Of a stretch of 54,147 bases of DNA, positions 34,154 through 41,911 are shown piece by piece (positions within the stretch are counted from its first letter, which is position 1; each line of letters opens with the position of its first letter). This stretch comes from a virus. A program made the translations under genes and the position numbers. Where the stretch lies: positions 1 through 54,147 of IMG/VR virus record IMGVR_UViG_3300018080_000221; one strand, 5' to 3'. The notes under the pieces were generated by a model, which was given only the letters and a program-made list of their open reading frames with translations, was not told the DNA's origin and did no database searches.

Positions 34154-34679
34154 TGCATCCTCCTAAGCCCTCCCATAGAGTGACGTTTACTATCTCTACT
34201 CTGGGCAGCTCCTCTATCTTCTGCTGAAGGTACAGAGCAATATTCTCTGCAGTTGGCAGTGGAATGAAGTCATTGAGCCAGGAGTGGTCCAAGTCGTCGA
34301 TGATCTCCTTGATATCGCCAAAGTCCACTACCACGCCGTCGGCCTCGTTGACATGCCCCAACATCTCTACCTTGACTCGGTAAGAATGCCCATGAGGATT
34401 ACTACACTTACCTGGATGGCACGGCAAGTAGTGTCCGGCCTCGAAGGTACGCTCCACCGTCAGCCATGCATGGCGCTTCGGCCCTGAGGGGTTGGTACGG
34501 CAACGGACTCCCCTAACGGCCTCACCCCTGAGGTGAGGCTCTCCTGGGATGTCCACATCTGCCATCGCTTCTCGGCACTCCGCCTCTGCGGCCAGGAGTT
34601 CTTGTAAGTCTGTTATCTGCTTGAGAGCCTCAATCTTGCTCACTTGGTTACCCTTGCCTACATCTGCGTCGTGCATCAT
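34140..34679 (-). CDS. queD: 6-carboxytetrahydropterin synthase (QueD)
   Basis: A 179-residue protein. The QueD core starts near residue 72: FEAGHYLPCHPGKCSNPHGH gives zinc His83, His96 and His98 with catalytic Cys92, followed by VVDFGDIK, LDHSWLND and PTAENIA. The core matches a normal ~120-residue QueD. The first ~65 residues are an additional helical region not usual in the family, which may be real or reflect a later start. It overlaps the helicase gene at the ATGATG start. Confidence 0.93.
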   Translation of the reverse strand: MMHDADVGKGNQVSKIEALKQITDLQELLAAEAECREAMADVDIPGEPHLRGEAVRGVRCRTNPSGPKRHAWLTVERTFEAGHYLPCHPGKCSNPHGHSYRVKVEMLGHVNEADGVVVDFGDIKEIIDDLDHSWLNDFIPLPTAENIALYLQQKIEELPRVEIVNVTLWEGLGGCSVEV

Positions 34680-36076
34680 ACTTCCTTCCTAGAGGAGGAC
34701 AACTCCTCGATCATAGACCTTACCAAGTCCATAGTCTGCCAGGCCTGCTTGAATGCCTTGAGGACCAGGTCGTTGGTGGTCTTTTCGATATGTAGGTAAA
34801 TCGCCTCCACTGGATGATCAGTCGTGAGGCGGTGAATCCTCTGCTTAACTTGGTCCATCAGGATAGCTGAGTGGACTTGGTCGTATAGGATAATCTTGTG
34901 GGCCTTTGCCAGGTTCAGCCCAGTACCGATAGTATGGATGGTGCCTACTAGATATTGATGCTGGCCTGCCTCCCACTCTTTCTGGATACGGGCACGCTTC
35001 TTCTCGCTGATATCCCCACTGATTGCCGTGGTCTTGAGGAGGCCAGCGATATGGTTAGCAGTAGGCTTGAACCTGGTGGCTATGACCGCTGGCTCTGTAT
35101 AGCTAGAAGTCCATTCCTTGGTCCATTGGAGCTTAGCCCCTGGGATACCAGAGTCTACCGTCCAAGGATGGCTGAGGAACTGCTCTAGCCTGGTGAGCTT
35201 GGCAAGGACGTTCACCATAATGACCTTGGTAATCTTGCCGTCTTCACCCAGGATGCGCGCCTCTGCCTCTGCCTTCTTGAGCTTACGGTACACCTCCCTC
35301 TGCTTACCCTCCAGGGGCAAGGGCAGGTAGGTCTCCTGGAGCTGAGGAAGCTGGGGAGCTACATGAGTTTTCTTCCTACGCAGGCCATAGTAGGCCATGA
35401 CACGGGAGAGGAGGTCCAGGTTCTTTGCCCCCTGGAACTTGGGGTAACGACCATAGTCACCCTCCTCCATAGTAAACTCTGCAAACGTCCCCCTGAACCT
35501 CCAGAAGGATTGCCAGTCCTGACGATTGGGGGCCATCCAGTCTAGCTGGGACCACCAATCTGCTGGGTTCTTATTGAAGGGAGTAGCTGTAAGGCCGATA
35601 CGGGCGGCATCGGGTGGCGTCACATCCTTGACGGCCTTGGACCTGGCAGCCTTCCTGTTCTTGATGTAGTGGGCCTCGTCTACTATGACCACGTCCCAAG
35701 GTACAGAGGCAAACTCCTCAGTCTGGAGTCTAGCTCCTGCGTAGTGAACGACCGTCCACTTAGGGATGAGGTGACGCTTGGCCAGTGATGGCAGCTTCAT
35801 CTCAAATTCGAGTCGGTTGCCGTGAGCGTCGTACTTGAACCTGCCTCCTACAGTGGCCAGTAGCACGTCTGTGCCTGGGTCGCACTCGTGGATTTCCTGT
35901 CTCCACCAGCGCTTCAAGGTATTAGGGCAGATGACTAGGATACGCTTGCCCATATCCTTTGCCGCCATTACGGCTTGGCAGGTCTTTCCTAGTCCTGGAT
36001 CATCCCATAGATAACCCCGACCGTGGGCCTGTAGGTAGGCTACTCCTTCTTGCTGGTATGGATAGAGAGTCCTCAT
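34676..36076 (-). CDS. SNF2-type DNA helicase/translocase
   Basis: A 466-residue superfamily 2 enzyme: DDPGLGKTCQAV (motif I), VVIVDEAHYIKN (motif II), IGLTATPFNKN (motif III), and in the second lobe FKPTANHIAGLLK and GTIHTIGTGLNLA followed by KQRIHRLT (motif VI). The GLGKT and DEAH forms and the GLNL motif are those of SNF2-family phage helicases. It overlaps the small gene upstream (ATGA, 36073) and queD downstream. Confidence 0.9.
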   Translation of the reverse strand: MRTLYPYQQEGVAYLQAHGRGYLWDDPGLGKTCQAVMAAKDMGKRILVICPNTLKRWWRQEIHECDPGTDVLLATVGGRFKYDAHGNRLEFEMKLPSLAKRHLIPKWTVVHYAGARLQTEEFASVPWDVVIVDEAHYIKNRKAARSKAVKDVTPPDAARIGLTATPFNKNPADWWSQLDWMAPNRQDWQSFWRFRGTFAEFTMEEGDYGRYPKFQGAKNLDLLSRVMAYYGLRRKKTHVAPQLPQLQETYLPLPLEGKQREVYRKLKKAEAEARILGEDGKITKVIMVNVLAKLTRLEQFLSHPWTVDSGIPGAKLQWTKEWTSSYTEPAVIATRFKPTANHIAGLLKTTAISGDISEKKRARIQKEWEAGQHQYLVGTIHTIGTGLNLAKAHKIILYDQVHSAILMDQVKQRIHRLTTDHPVEAIYLHIEKTTNDLVLKAFKQAWQTMDLVRSMIEELSSSRKEV

Positions 36077-36273
36077 ATCGACGACCTCCAGATTGGCTTA
36101 TGTACCCACTCCAGAAGCGACTCCCATATACCAGGGAAGGCAGCCTTCAACTTCTTTAGATTGTCGGTATCTGCCTGGCGCATTGCCGCTGCCACTATAG
36201 CATAGAACGGAAACTCCCCTATGGCTAGTCGCAGGCTTTCTTTGTACTCATGTTCGTTGAGTTCTCTTGGCAT
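36073..36273 (-). CDS. Small helical protein, paralogue of the next gene
   Basis: A 66-residue protein. Its EYKESLRLAIGEFPFYAIVAAAMRQADTDNLKKLKAAFP segment (positions ~9-46) aligns throughout with EYEEAKRLADQASGIRSLITAAIIKDGEGVDLRKLCALYP of the gene at 36225, so the two are a tandem duplication. It overlaps that gene by 49 bases and the helicase by 4. Function unknown. Confidence 0.6.
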   Translation of the reverse strand: MPRELNEHEYKESLRLAIGEFPFYAIVAAAMRQADTDNLKKLKAAFPGIWESLLEWVHKPIWRSSI

Positions 36274-36434
36274 CGTCTACGTGTGACCTCCTTCTGTATA
36301 TTGGGGTAGAGAGCGCATAACTTCCTCAAGTCCACGCCCTCACCGTCCTTGATTATGGCTGCTGTTATCAGGGATCGGATACCAGATGCCTGATCAGCCA
36401 GCCGTTTGGCCTCTTCATACTCTTTATCTTTCAT
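36225..36434 (-). CDS. Small helical protein, paralogue of the gene at 36073
   Basis: A 69-residue protein starting at ATG 36434, overlapping the RuvC-like gene by 11 bases. The helix-turn-helix-sized helical core (residues 5-45) is shared with the gene downstream. The C-terminal tail (RRRCQENSTNMSTKKACD) is different and basic. Confidence 0.55.
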   Translation of the reverse strand: MKDKEYEEAKRLADQASGIRSLITAAIIKDGEGVDLRKLCALYPNIQKEVTRRRCQENSTNMSTKKACD

Positions 36435-36918
36435 TCTCAGTCTCCAGGACACTCAACCCAAGTCCTAGCTTCTCAGAACGCTCGATAAAGGTGAGGAGGT
36501 GGCGGTAGGCATCAAGGATATGCTTACGTTGGGGATGGCCCTTGAGCTTGGTAACAAACTCTCGGACCATTGGGTACATCTTCATACGGGAGTTAGGCCA
36601 TGCCTGCTTAGCTTGGCTGGCCATCTGGTAGGTGATAGGAGTCCCTGCGTGATAGGCAAGCCACTCTATGCGACCGATCTCTCTAGCCGTATAGACCTGG
36701 CTGCCGATGTGCTGCTTGGCCTTATGGGAATAGACACGGTAGTCCTCGACTACGAGCTGGTCAGCGTAGAACAAGGAATGGTCTGCTACGACCTTGAGTT
36801 GCCCTATGCCTTGCCAGGCTCCATGGTTAACTACTGCCATGCCTGGTACCTGAGACGTGGCGACGACGGCGGTCAAGAATGCTGACGTTTCGCCTGGGTC
36901 TATTGCTAAGATTTGCAT
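36424..36918 (-). CDS. RuvC-like Holliday junction resolvase
   Basis: A 164-residue protein with the RNase-H-fold acidic residues in order: ILAIDPGETS (first Asp), LVVEDYRVY (Glu) and HILDAYRHLL (C-terminal Asp). This is the phage RuvC-like pattern. It would resolve branched DNA before packaging. The ribosome site is AAAGGAG five bases before ATG. Confidence 0.75.
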   Translation of the reverse strand: MQILAIDPGETSAFLTAVVATSQVPGMAVVNHGAWQGIGQLKVVADHSLFYADQLVVEDYRVYSHKAKQHIGSQVYTAREIGRIEWLAYHAGTPITYQMASQAKQAWPNSRMKMYPMVREFVTKLKGHPQRKHILDAYRHLLTFIERSEKLGLGLSVLETENER

Positions 36919-36997
36919 AGCTGACTCCTTTGGTGAAAAGGAAAAGAGGAGGAGTGGGGATGGCCACTACTACCACCCCCAGAGTGCTCCTATACAC

Positions 36998-37333
36998 TCA
37001 CTCCTCCACTGAAGCATAGTCTAGCGGTACACTGAAGTCTGCCTTAGGATCGCTCCTAGTCCAGGAGGTAGGCTCTGCCTTGATCTTGGCCTGCATAGCC
37101 TTATGTAGCCTACGCTGACCGTCCATGTACCTCAGGAGGTCGGCATGCTTGACGTGGGCCACGTCCTCTATCTTATAGGCAGCGAGCTTACCACGATGGA
37201 TGTGGTTATAGACCTTCTGGACAGGTACTCCCAAGATACGAGCCACTACTTGTATGGGGTATATGTCGGCTGCTGGTATAGCCAGTAGCCAACGTTTCTT
37301 GTCCTTAGACAACCCTGCCATCCTGCTGGGCAT
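36998..37333 (-). CDS. Helix-turn-helix DNA-binding protein (excisionase/MerR-like)
   Basis: A 111-residue protein. IYPIQVVARILGVPVQKVYNHIHRGKL followed by AYKIEDVAHVKHADLLRYM (listed as positions ~25-73) is the winged helix-turn-helix layout of the HTH_17 group: helix, turn VPVQK, recognition helix and a beta wing. It is the first gene after promoter P2, a usual place for an autoregulator. It could bind the palindrome family or the CAGCCTG promoter motif, which is untested inference. Confidence 0.7.
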   Translation of the reverse strand: MPSRMAGLSKDKKRWLLAIPAADIYPIQVVARILGVPVQKVYNHIHRGKLAAYKIEDVAHVKHADLLRYMDGQRRLHKAMQAKIKAEPTSWTRSDPKADFSVPLDYASVEE

Positions 37334-37380
37334 AAGACTGTTCTCCTTTAACGCGAGATTAGAACGCCTCCGAGACTTCT

Positions 37381-37410
37381 AGTATACTCTAACAGGCTGG
37401 GTTTAGTCAA
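37381..37410 (-). promoter_or_regulatory. Promoter P2 (leftward)
   Basis: TTGACT (37405-37410) and TATACT (37381-37386) with an 18-base spacer that contains CAGCCTG. It is upstream of the helix-turn-helix gene, so it may drive the resolvase, helicase and preQ0 genes. Confidence 0.75.
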
Positions 37411-37739
37411 GCCTTGGCAGACGACCTAAGAAAGGTATCCACCTCACTTATGACGTAGAACCTGTCCAGCTCGCCACTGTCGTCTAGGAAGTAGTCTGCA
37501 GCTGGCTGTCCGGCCTTCTGGATGTCGGCTAGGAAAGCCTCTGCTACCTCCTCACCATACTTGAGGACTAGGAATGCCTTGAGCTCTCGGTGGTATGGGT
37601 CCATATCCTTGGACGACTGGACTGGTAGGAAGTACGTCTCGTCGGCTGACTGGATATAGAAGAAAACGGAATCACCCACCCTGCACAGCCCCGATCCTTG
37701 CGTGTGCAGTCTCTTTACTCCATCGGGTAACTTGGGCAT
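37407..37739 (-). CDS. Unknown acidic protein
   Basis: A 110-residue protein with a GAAGGAG ribosome site. The N-terminal residues RLHTQGSGLCRV are encoded by palindrome copy J. The rest is alpha/beta and acidic (DDSGELDRFYVISEVD). No family recognised. The 3' end overlaps promoter P2. Confidence 0.6.
   Translation of the reverse strand: MPKLPDGVKRLHTQGSGLCRVGDSVFFYIQSADETYFLPVQSSKDMDPYHRELKAFLVLKYGEEVAEAFLADIQKAGQPAADYFLDDSGELDRFYVISEVDTFLRSSAKA
37683..37707 (-). repeat. Dispersed palindrome copy J
   Basis: Minus strand GCACACGC ... TCGGGGCTGTGC, 25 bp, at codons ~11-19 of the gene at 37407. Confidence 0.8.
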
Positions 37740-37743
37740 GGGT

Positions 37744-37977
37744 CTATTGCTCCTTCGTGGCCCCGCATACGACGCACTTATGGACCTTGGTCATGCTCGT
37801 CGGATGCAGGTAGGTCTGCCACTTATGCTCGTACCAAGTACGGAGGGTCACCCCCTCCATCTTGCAGAGCGTACAGACCTTGACCTGCTTGCGCTTACAG
37901 GGGCCAGCCCTGACCTCTTTGATGGTCCACCTGTGGCGGCATTTGCCTATATCTAGTAATGGATCATATCTTGGCAT
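37744..37977 (-). CDS. Small zinc-ribbon-like protein
   Basis: A 77-residue protein with two knuckles, CTLCK and CVVCG, plus CRHRW and EHKW His residues. The CxxC-W-H-C order is shared with the genes at 37977 and 38180. Start ATG 37977 abuts the upstream stop. Function unknown. Confidence 0.6.
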   Translation of the reverse strand: MPRYDPLLDIGKCRHRWTIKEVRAGPCKRKQVKVCTLCKMEGVTLRTWYEHKWQTYLHPTSMTKVHKCVVCGATKEQ

Positions 37978-38183
37978 TACTTCACCGCCCCGCATACCTT
38001 GCAGGTATACTGACGTGCCCCTGGCTTGAGCTCCCACTCGTGGCGGGGGAACGTACCACCAATGGCCTTCTTATGCCCGCAGTCCAGGCAGATCAGGAAC
38101 ATACTGAAGGCGCACTTGCCCTCCTCGACCCTACCTATCTTGCTGGTTGTATGGAGATGCTTGCAATCGGTCTTTGAGCTCAT
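37977..38183 (-). CDS. Small zinc-ribbon-like protein
   Basis: A 68-residue protein: CKHLH, CLDCGHK, HEWEL and CKVCG form the Cys/His set of the tandem family. It overlaps its upstream neighbour by ATGA. Confidence 0.6.
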   Translation of the reverse strand: MSSKTDCKHLHTTSKIGRVEEGKCAFSMFLICLDCGHKKAIGGTFPRHEWELKPGARQYTCKVCGAVK

Positions 38184-38377
38184 GACTTGGCCCCCACGGC
38201 CTGCCTGGAAACGCCGCATACCTTGCAGCGTCCCAAGAGGTTCCAGTTATGGGGCTGAGGAGCAGCAACTGGCATCTCGTAGTCGCACCTCGTACACCTT
38301 ACCCAGGCTTGGTGGCTGTGCGGCGTTGCCCTGTAAAAGACCGCGCTCCACTTATGAGTACATCTCTTTTGCTTCAC
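38180..38377 (-). CDS. Small zinc-ribbon-like protein
   Basis: A 65-residue protein starting at GTG with GGAGGG four bases upstream. CTHKW, CTRCD, HNWNL and CKVCG show the same metal-site order as the two genes after it, indicating three tandem duplicates. Confidence 0.6.
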   Translation of the reverse strand: MKQKRCTHKWSAVFYRATPHSHQAWVRCTRCDYEMPVAAPQPHNWNLLGRCKVCGVSRQAVGAKS

Positions 38378-38990
38378 TTTCCCTCCATTCTATGGCACAA
38401 TAGCGCCTCTGTAACCACTCCACGTCGGGGTGGTCATAACGATCTGCGTCTAGGTCTGCCCTGAAGACCGGAGCCAGGTTGGGCATCTGGTCATTGGCGA
38501 GCTGTATTGCCTTGCCCAGGGTCGTGCTTGGGTCCAGGGCGCAGTAGGCCCACTTCTGCCTAAAGACCTTAGGGCTGCGCCTGGCGATGATCACCTCCCC
38601 AGCATCCCACTCTATGAAGAACTTTGCCTCAGGAGGATGGTTCTTCTTAGTACCTGGGGTCAGGTCTGCCAGGCTATAGTTACCAAACCGGAAGGCATGG
38701 TACATATCCGAGATAGTCTGGACATCCTGGAAGTGCCTGGCGAGTTGGGTCTGCGTCCACGGGGCCTTGGGGTTGCGGTACCAAGTCTCCCCGTAGTAGA
38801 GAGTAGCAAAGTCCCGCAGGCCCACGTATCCAGGAACCCGGCAGCAGAGTGGTGGGGCTGGGGGAGTCTCCTCCCCCTTGGCGATCCTGGCAGCCAAGAC
38901 ATTGAGCGTCTGCCTATATGAGGCCAGCTCCTTGGGGGTAAAGATATACCCGCAGATGACGCACTGGTGGTTATGCAGATAAGTTCTCAT
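38352..38990 (-). CDS. Unknown protein with an N-terminal Cys knuckle
   Basis: A 212-residue protein. HNHQCVICGYIF at the N-terminus and CC near residue 49 suggest a metal-binding site. The remainder is a mixed fold rich in aromatic residues. It overlaps the preceding gene by ATGA (38987). No recognised family. Confidence 0.6.
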   Translation of the reverse strand: MRTYLHNHQCVICGYIFTPKELASYRQTLNVLAARIAKGEETPPAPPLCCRVPGYVGLRDFATLYYGETWYRNPKAPWTQTQLARHFQDVQTISDMYHAFRFGNYSLADLTPGTKKNHPPEAKFFIEWDAGEVIIARRSPKVFRQKWAYCALDPSTTLGKAIQLANDQMPNLAPVFRADLDADRYDHPDVEWLQRRYCAIEWRESEAKEMYS

Positions 38991-39289
38991 AGTTCTATCT
39001 CCCTGATATCCATAAACTTGACCTGCAGAAGCTGTAGTGGGCTTTCGTAGTTGAATAGGCGGCAGTAATAGACCACCCCCGATGGGAGGGCTGGACTCGT
39101 GAGTACCAAGCGGTACATCTCGTTCTCCACCATGTACTCCTTCAGGGCAGTCTTCAGCCAGTCGCCGTAACGCTGGGCATCTGCTGAGGCCTCGTCCAGT
39201 GCTTGGGTAATCTCCTGCTCTGCAATGAGTGCCCGTTGCCTGGCGCCATCTAACTGGCCCAGGTTCTTGAAGCTGCCTTCGTCAGGCAT
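38987..39289 (-). CDS. Unknown coiled-coil protein, possible paralogue of the gene at 39282
   Basis: A 100-residue protein with an N-terminal helix (residues ~10-55) and a C-terminal strand part SGVVYYCRLFNYESP that resembles DGVAYYCTRRPSEG of the gene before it. Start ATG 39289 has GGAGG about 8 bases upstream and overlaps the previous gene by 8 bases. Confidence 0.55.
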   Translation of the reverse strand: MPDEGSFKNLGQLDGARQRALIAEQEITQALDEASADAQRYGDWLKTALKEYMVENEMYRLVLTSPALPSGVVYYCRLFNYESPLQLLQVKFMDIREIEL

Positions 39290-39560
39290 CCATGGCCTCC
39301 TCATCCTCATCCTTGATGACTGGTACTTCCTGGACGGTAACGCCCTCACTGGGCCTGCGGGTGCAGTAATAGGCTACACCGTCTACCAAGAATACTGCCT
39401 CCTTCAAGTGCCTGATACCCATGAGGACTCGGACTACTCCCGTAAACTCGCACCTGGCATGGCTGAAAGCCTGACGACGATCCTCAAGTTCAGCCTCCGC
39501 CACTGTATAGTCTGCCTTGGCCTCCTGGAGGTTCTTGGCTGCCTCTACTAACTTATCCAT
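39282..39560 (-). CDS. Unknown coiled-coil protein
   Basis: A 92-residue protein: helical residues 1-40 (EAAKNLQEAKADYTVAEAEL), then a strand-rich part with GVAYYC and an acidic end. ATG 39560 has AAGGAGG six bases upstream; the ORF is open further up, but without a ribosome site. Confidence 0.55.
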   Translation of the reverse strand: MDKLVEAAKNLQEAKADYTVAEAELEDRRQAFSHARCEFTGVVRVLMGIRHLKEAVFLVDGVAYYCTRRPSEGVTVQEVPVIKDEDEEAMDA

Positions 39561-40056
39561 GGGCATCCTCCTTACGGAGCACAACGTCGCCATCCTGGAG
39601 GGGAGCAGGGCCATCCCCGCACCACTCTACCTCAACGGTACGTTGGACTACCACCTTATGGCAAGGCGGGTCCTCCGTACTCCAGACGAGGCATACACGC
39701 GTGCCGTCCTCAGAGATGCCAAAGTCCTGGCGCACGCTCCTGGGGTCCATGGTACTGCGCGTGGCGATGACCTTATCCTTGTCGAGGATGCGTAGGATAG
39801 TCGTCGCTACTGGCCTGAAAAGCCGCTCATGCTTATACCTATCCAGGTTAGGATAGTAACTGAGCTGGGGCACTACTTGGCCCTCTAGGGGCCTGCTGAG
39901 GTAGTAGCCTGCATACTTCACAGGCACGTTGAGCAGCTCCTGGTTCCCATGGGCAAGGTAGAGACTGAGACGCTCCGCCTGCTCCTGAGCATTCTTGAGG
40001 TCATGCTCCATCTTCTCTCTGAGGGTGGTAAAGGTCGTGGTCGGCTCTTCAGTCAT
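39553..40056 (-). CDS. Unknown protein with an N-terminal coiled coil
   Basis: A 167-residue protein, ATG 40056 preceded by GGGAGGA. Residues ~8-40 form a helix, followed by a strand-rich part with YAGYYLSRPLEG and CLVWSTEDPPC. The YY-RP pattern recalls the two genes that follow, so these three may share an ancestor. Confidence 0.55.
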   Translation of the reverse strand: MTEEPTTTFTTLREKMEHDLKNAQEQAERLSLYLAHGNQELLNVPVKYAGYYLSRPLEGQVVPQLSYYPNLDRYKHERLFRPVATTILRILDKDKVIATRSTMDPRSVRQDFGISEDGTRVCLVWSTEDPPCHKVVVQRTVEVEWCGDGPAPLQDGDVVLRKEDAHG

Positions 40057-40234
40057 TGGAGTCCTCCCCTGCTGCCTGCCCGATCTCGGCTGGCCTGAAG
40101 ATTTCAGGACGCTCGCCACTACGATGGATCTTCAAGTTACCAAAGCACGTAACCCGCACCGAGGTGGCTCCCTCTTCTTGGGCAACCTTAGCAAGTACCT
40201 GGGCTGCCTTGGCGATTTCTTTAGTGAGTTCCAT
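40049..40234 (-). CDS. Unknown small protein
   Basis: A 61-residue protein with AAAGGA upstream of ATG 40234. Helix then strands (TSVRVTCFGNLKIHRSG). No family recognised. Confidence 0.5.
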   Translation of the reverse strand: MELTKEIAKAAQVLAKVAQEEGATSVRVTCFGNLKIHRSGERPEIFRPAEIGQAAGEDSND

Positions 40235-40268
40235 GGTTCGTTTCCTTTCTGCCCTACAGGGCACTGTA

Positions 40269-40317
40269 TCGAGTCTGTAAGTAGACTCGACGGGCTAGAG
40301 GTAAAGTTAACCTCTAC
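40269..40317. other. Paired small hairpins in a 156-base gene gap
   Basis: Between the genes at 40049 and 40391 there are two small dyads: TCGAGTCT (40269-40276) with AGACTCGA (40283-40290), and GAGGT with ACCTC near 40299-40315. They could form an attenuator or mRNA end, but there is no U-tract. Confidence 0.35.
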
Positions 40318-40390
40318 AGACCACTGACTGAGTGATGAAGGGTAAAGGAGAAATCAAAACCCCTACCACCCAGCCAGTAGTTTATAGCTG

Positions 40391-40576
40391 TTAATGGTTC
40401 TTGGCAGACCTAGCTGCTGGTATAATGCTGAGCACGAATCCTATAGACCACCATAGGGCATGCCATTGGGGACCATAGCTTTTGGCTCCAGCAGTACCTA
40501 GCAGCCAAAAGGCTCCAGACGCCAGTATGAGGACGATGTCTACCAGGACGGACTCCTTCTCGGTCAGATGCCTCAT
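40391..40576 (-). CDS. Small membrane protein
   Basis: A 61-residue protein with two hydrophobic helices (about 11-28 and 40-54) and a basic tail, starting in ATGA overlap with the gene at 40573. Unknown function. Confidence 0.5.
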   Translation of the reverse strand: MRHLTEKESVLVDIVLILASGAFWLLGTAGAKSYGPQWHALWWSIGFVLSIIPAARSAKNH

Positions 40577-40887
40577 ACTACCAATACCTCTGGGTTAATG
40601 CCTAGTTGGTCTAGGAACGTCAGGCACTCGGTCAGGAATGGGGAGGTAAACTCTTTATCCTCCCAGTTATCCCAGCCACGCTCAGCAGGCTGCATACGGG
40701 TCGCTGGGTAGAAGTAGGGACTGGACCAGCAACGACAAGTAGCAATGAAGCCTTGGCCCTGCGCGTACTGTAGGGCAGCCTCCCATGGCGGGTCCCCTGG
40801 GTCCCAGGCGAACGGTTCGTACTCTTCTGAGAGGCAATCTCCTTCACGTAGGACGGCCTCAAGTTCGATTAGCTCTTGCTTAGTCAT
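40573..40887 (-). CDS. Unknown acidic protein
   Basis: A 104-residue protein, Trp- and Glu-rich (WDPGDPPWEAALQYAQ, GWDNWEDKEF). The ribosome site is GAAAGGAA. No family recognised. Confidence 0.55.
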   Translation of the reverse strand: MTKQELIELEAVLREGDCLSEEYEPFAWDPGDPPWEAALQYAQGQGFIATCRCWSSPYFYPATRMQPAERGWDNWEDKEFTSPFLTECLTFLDQLGINPEVLVV

Positions 40888-40890
40888 GGT

Positions 40891-41034
40891 CTAGTTTCCT
40901 TTCCTTTCTAGCCGATTAGCCAGGGAGTCTGCTACTATACTTCCCAACTCCATGGCAATGGGGGCCAGGAATACGAACAGGACAAATACCAGAGTCAATG
41001 TAAGTACCATCACTGCAAAGGTTATGGCATTCAT
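40891..41034 (-). CDS. Small single-helix membrane protein
   Basis: A 47-residue protein with one strong hydrophobic helix (residues 5-27) and a basic tail (NRLERKGN). ATG 41034 overlaps the upstream stop (ATGA). The longer frame from 41088 is a shadow. Confidence 0.5.
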   Translation of the reverse strand: MNAITFAVMVLTLTLVFVLFVFLAPIAMELGSIVADSLANRLERKGN

Positions 41035-41564
41035 TCTCTGCCCTCCTCTTGGAGGTGCAGCCAGCAAACCAAATCGCCGTCCTCGCACAGCCGCCAGCCT
41101 AGGGGTGTGTGGGTATCGAAGGTAAATATAGACCGTCCACAGACGGAGCAGGTATGCTGTACTGGGTTCCTGTCCTCTTTATGCAGGGCAAAGAGTAATG
41201 CGCTATTGGTAACTAGCCCCTCTGGCTGTACTGCGGTAGGTCCATGGTTGATAGCCTCAGAAGGGGCCATCGTTAGGGAGGTAGACTGCCTCAGGGACCA
41301 GAGCACTGGTGACGGGGCAGGCGTATGGGTAGCAACGAATGTCCGGCCCTGGTAGGAGATGACGATATGCCTATAGTTCTCCTCGTGGATGGCATGGCTG
41401 GTCAGGTACGGTTCGAGTCGGTTGACTGCCTCTATAATCTGGCGGGTAGTCCCGTTATCATATGCATGGACGAACCGCCTGAAGGCACGGTTAAAGTCAG
41501 AGCGATATGGAACCTGCTGCCCATCTCTGGTTTGGTCAGCGGGTCTAGGTGCGTCTGAGTTCAT
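41031..41564 (-). CDS. Unknown protein with a C-terminal zinc knuckle
   Basis: A 177-residue protein. CSVCGRSIF (about 137-145) with a later LCEDGDLVCW supplies four Cys for a zinc site; the segment between, THTPLGWRLCE, is encoded by palindrome copy M. The first ~60 residues are helical. Function unknown. Confidence 0.55.
   Translation of the reverse strand: MNSDAPRPADQTRDGQQVPYRSDFNRAFRRFVHAYDNGTTRQIIEAVNRLEPYLTSHAIHEENYRHIVISYQGRTFVATHTPAPSPVLWSLRQSTSLTMAPSEAINHGPTAVQPEGLVTNSALLFALHKEDRNPVQHTCSVCGRSIFTFDTHTPLGWRLCEDGDLVCWLHLQEEGRE
41085..41110 (-). repeat. Dispersed palindrome copy M (divergent)
   Basis: Minus strand CACACACCCC ... GCGGCTGTGC, 26 bp. Less conserved, but in the same reading-frame phase and with the same right arm as copies B, J and K. 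Confidence 0.55.
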
Positions 41565-41911
41565 AGCCTTTCCTCCATAATCCTCTCGATAAGGTCCACT
41601 GGCTGGCCTAGCTGCTCAGCGACTGCCTGGGGCTTCAGCAGCCTGTCGCTAACCAGGTAGTCCACCAGCGGGACCAGTTTATTGATAAGCTCCTCTTGGG
41701 GCATAGAGGCGTACTTGGCGCTACCCCTGGGTTGCCGACGTGGTATCTCGTTGCGGTCTATGATGGCGTAGAGAGTGTTAGGGCAGACGCCCGTTAGCTC
41801 CATGATCTGGCTAACGGGCATCTCCTGCTGGTAGTAATCGCAGACCATCTGCTCCCTCACCTCGTCGATGCGATTGGGGCGGCCTGAGTTGGTGGAGCCA
41901 GTATTAGTCAT
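41561..41911 (-). CDS. Helix-turn-helix DNA-binding protein
   Basis: A 116-residue protein. DEVREQMVCDYYQQEMPVSQ followed by IMELTGVCPNTLYAIIDRNE (positions ~15-55) is a homeodomain-like (Hin/resolvase-type) helix-turn-helix: PVSQIMELTGVCPNTLYAII is the helix-turn-recognition helix. There is no catalytic domain, so it is a regulator candidate. ATG 41911 overlaps the upstream gene by 8 bases. Confidence 0.65.
   Translation of the reverse strand: MTNTGSTNSGRPNRIDEVREQMVCDYYQQEMPVSQIMELTGVCPNTLYAIIDRNEIPRRQPRGSAKYASMPQEELINKLVPLVDYLVSDRLLKPQAVAEQLGQPVDLIERIMEERL

Noticed and set aside
38284-38323. Possible fourteenth palindrome copy (GCACCTCG ... GGCTGTGC)
   Set aside because: The left arm is broken, the spacing is wrong and the reading phase differs from the other copies.
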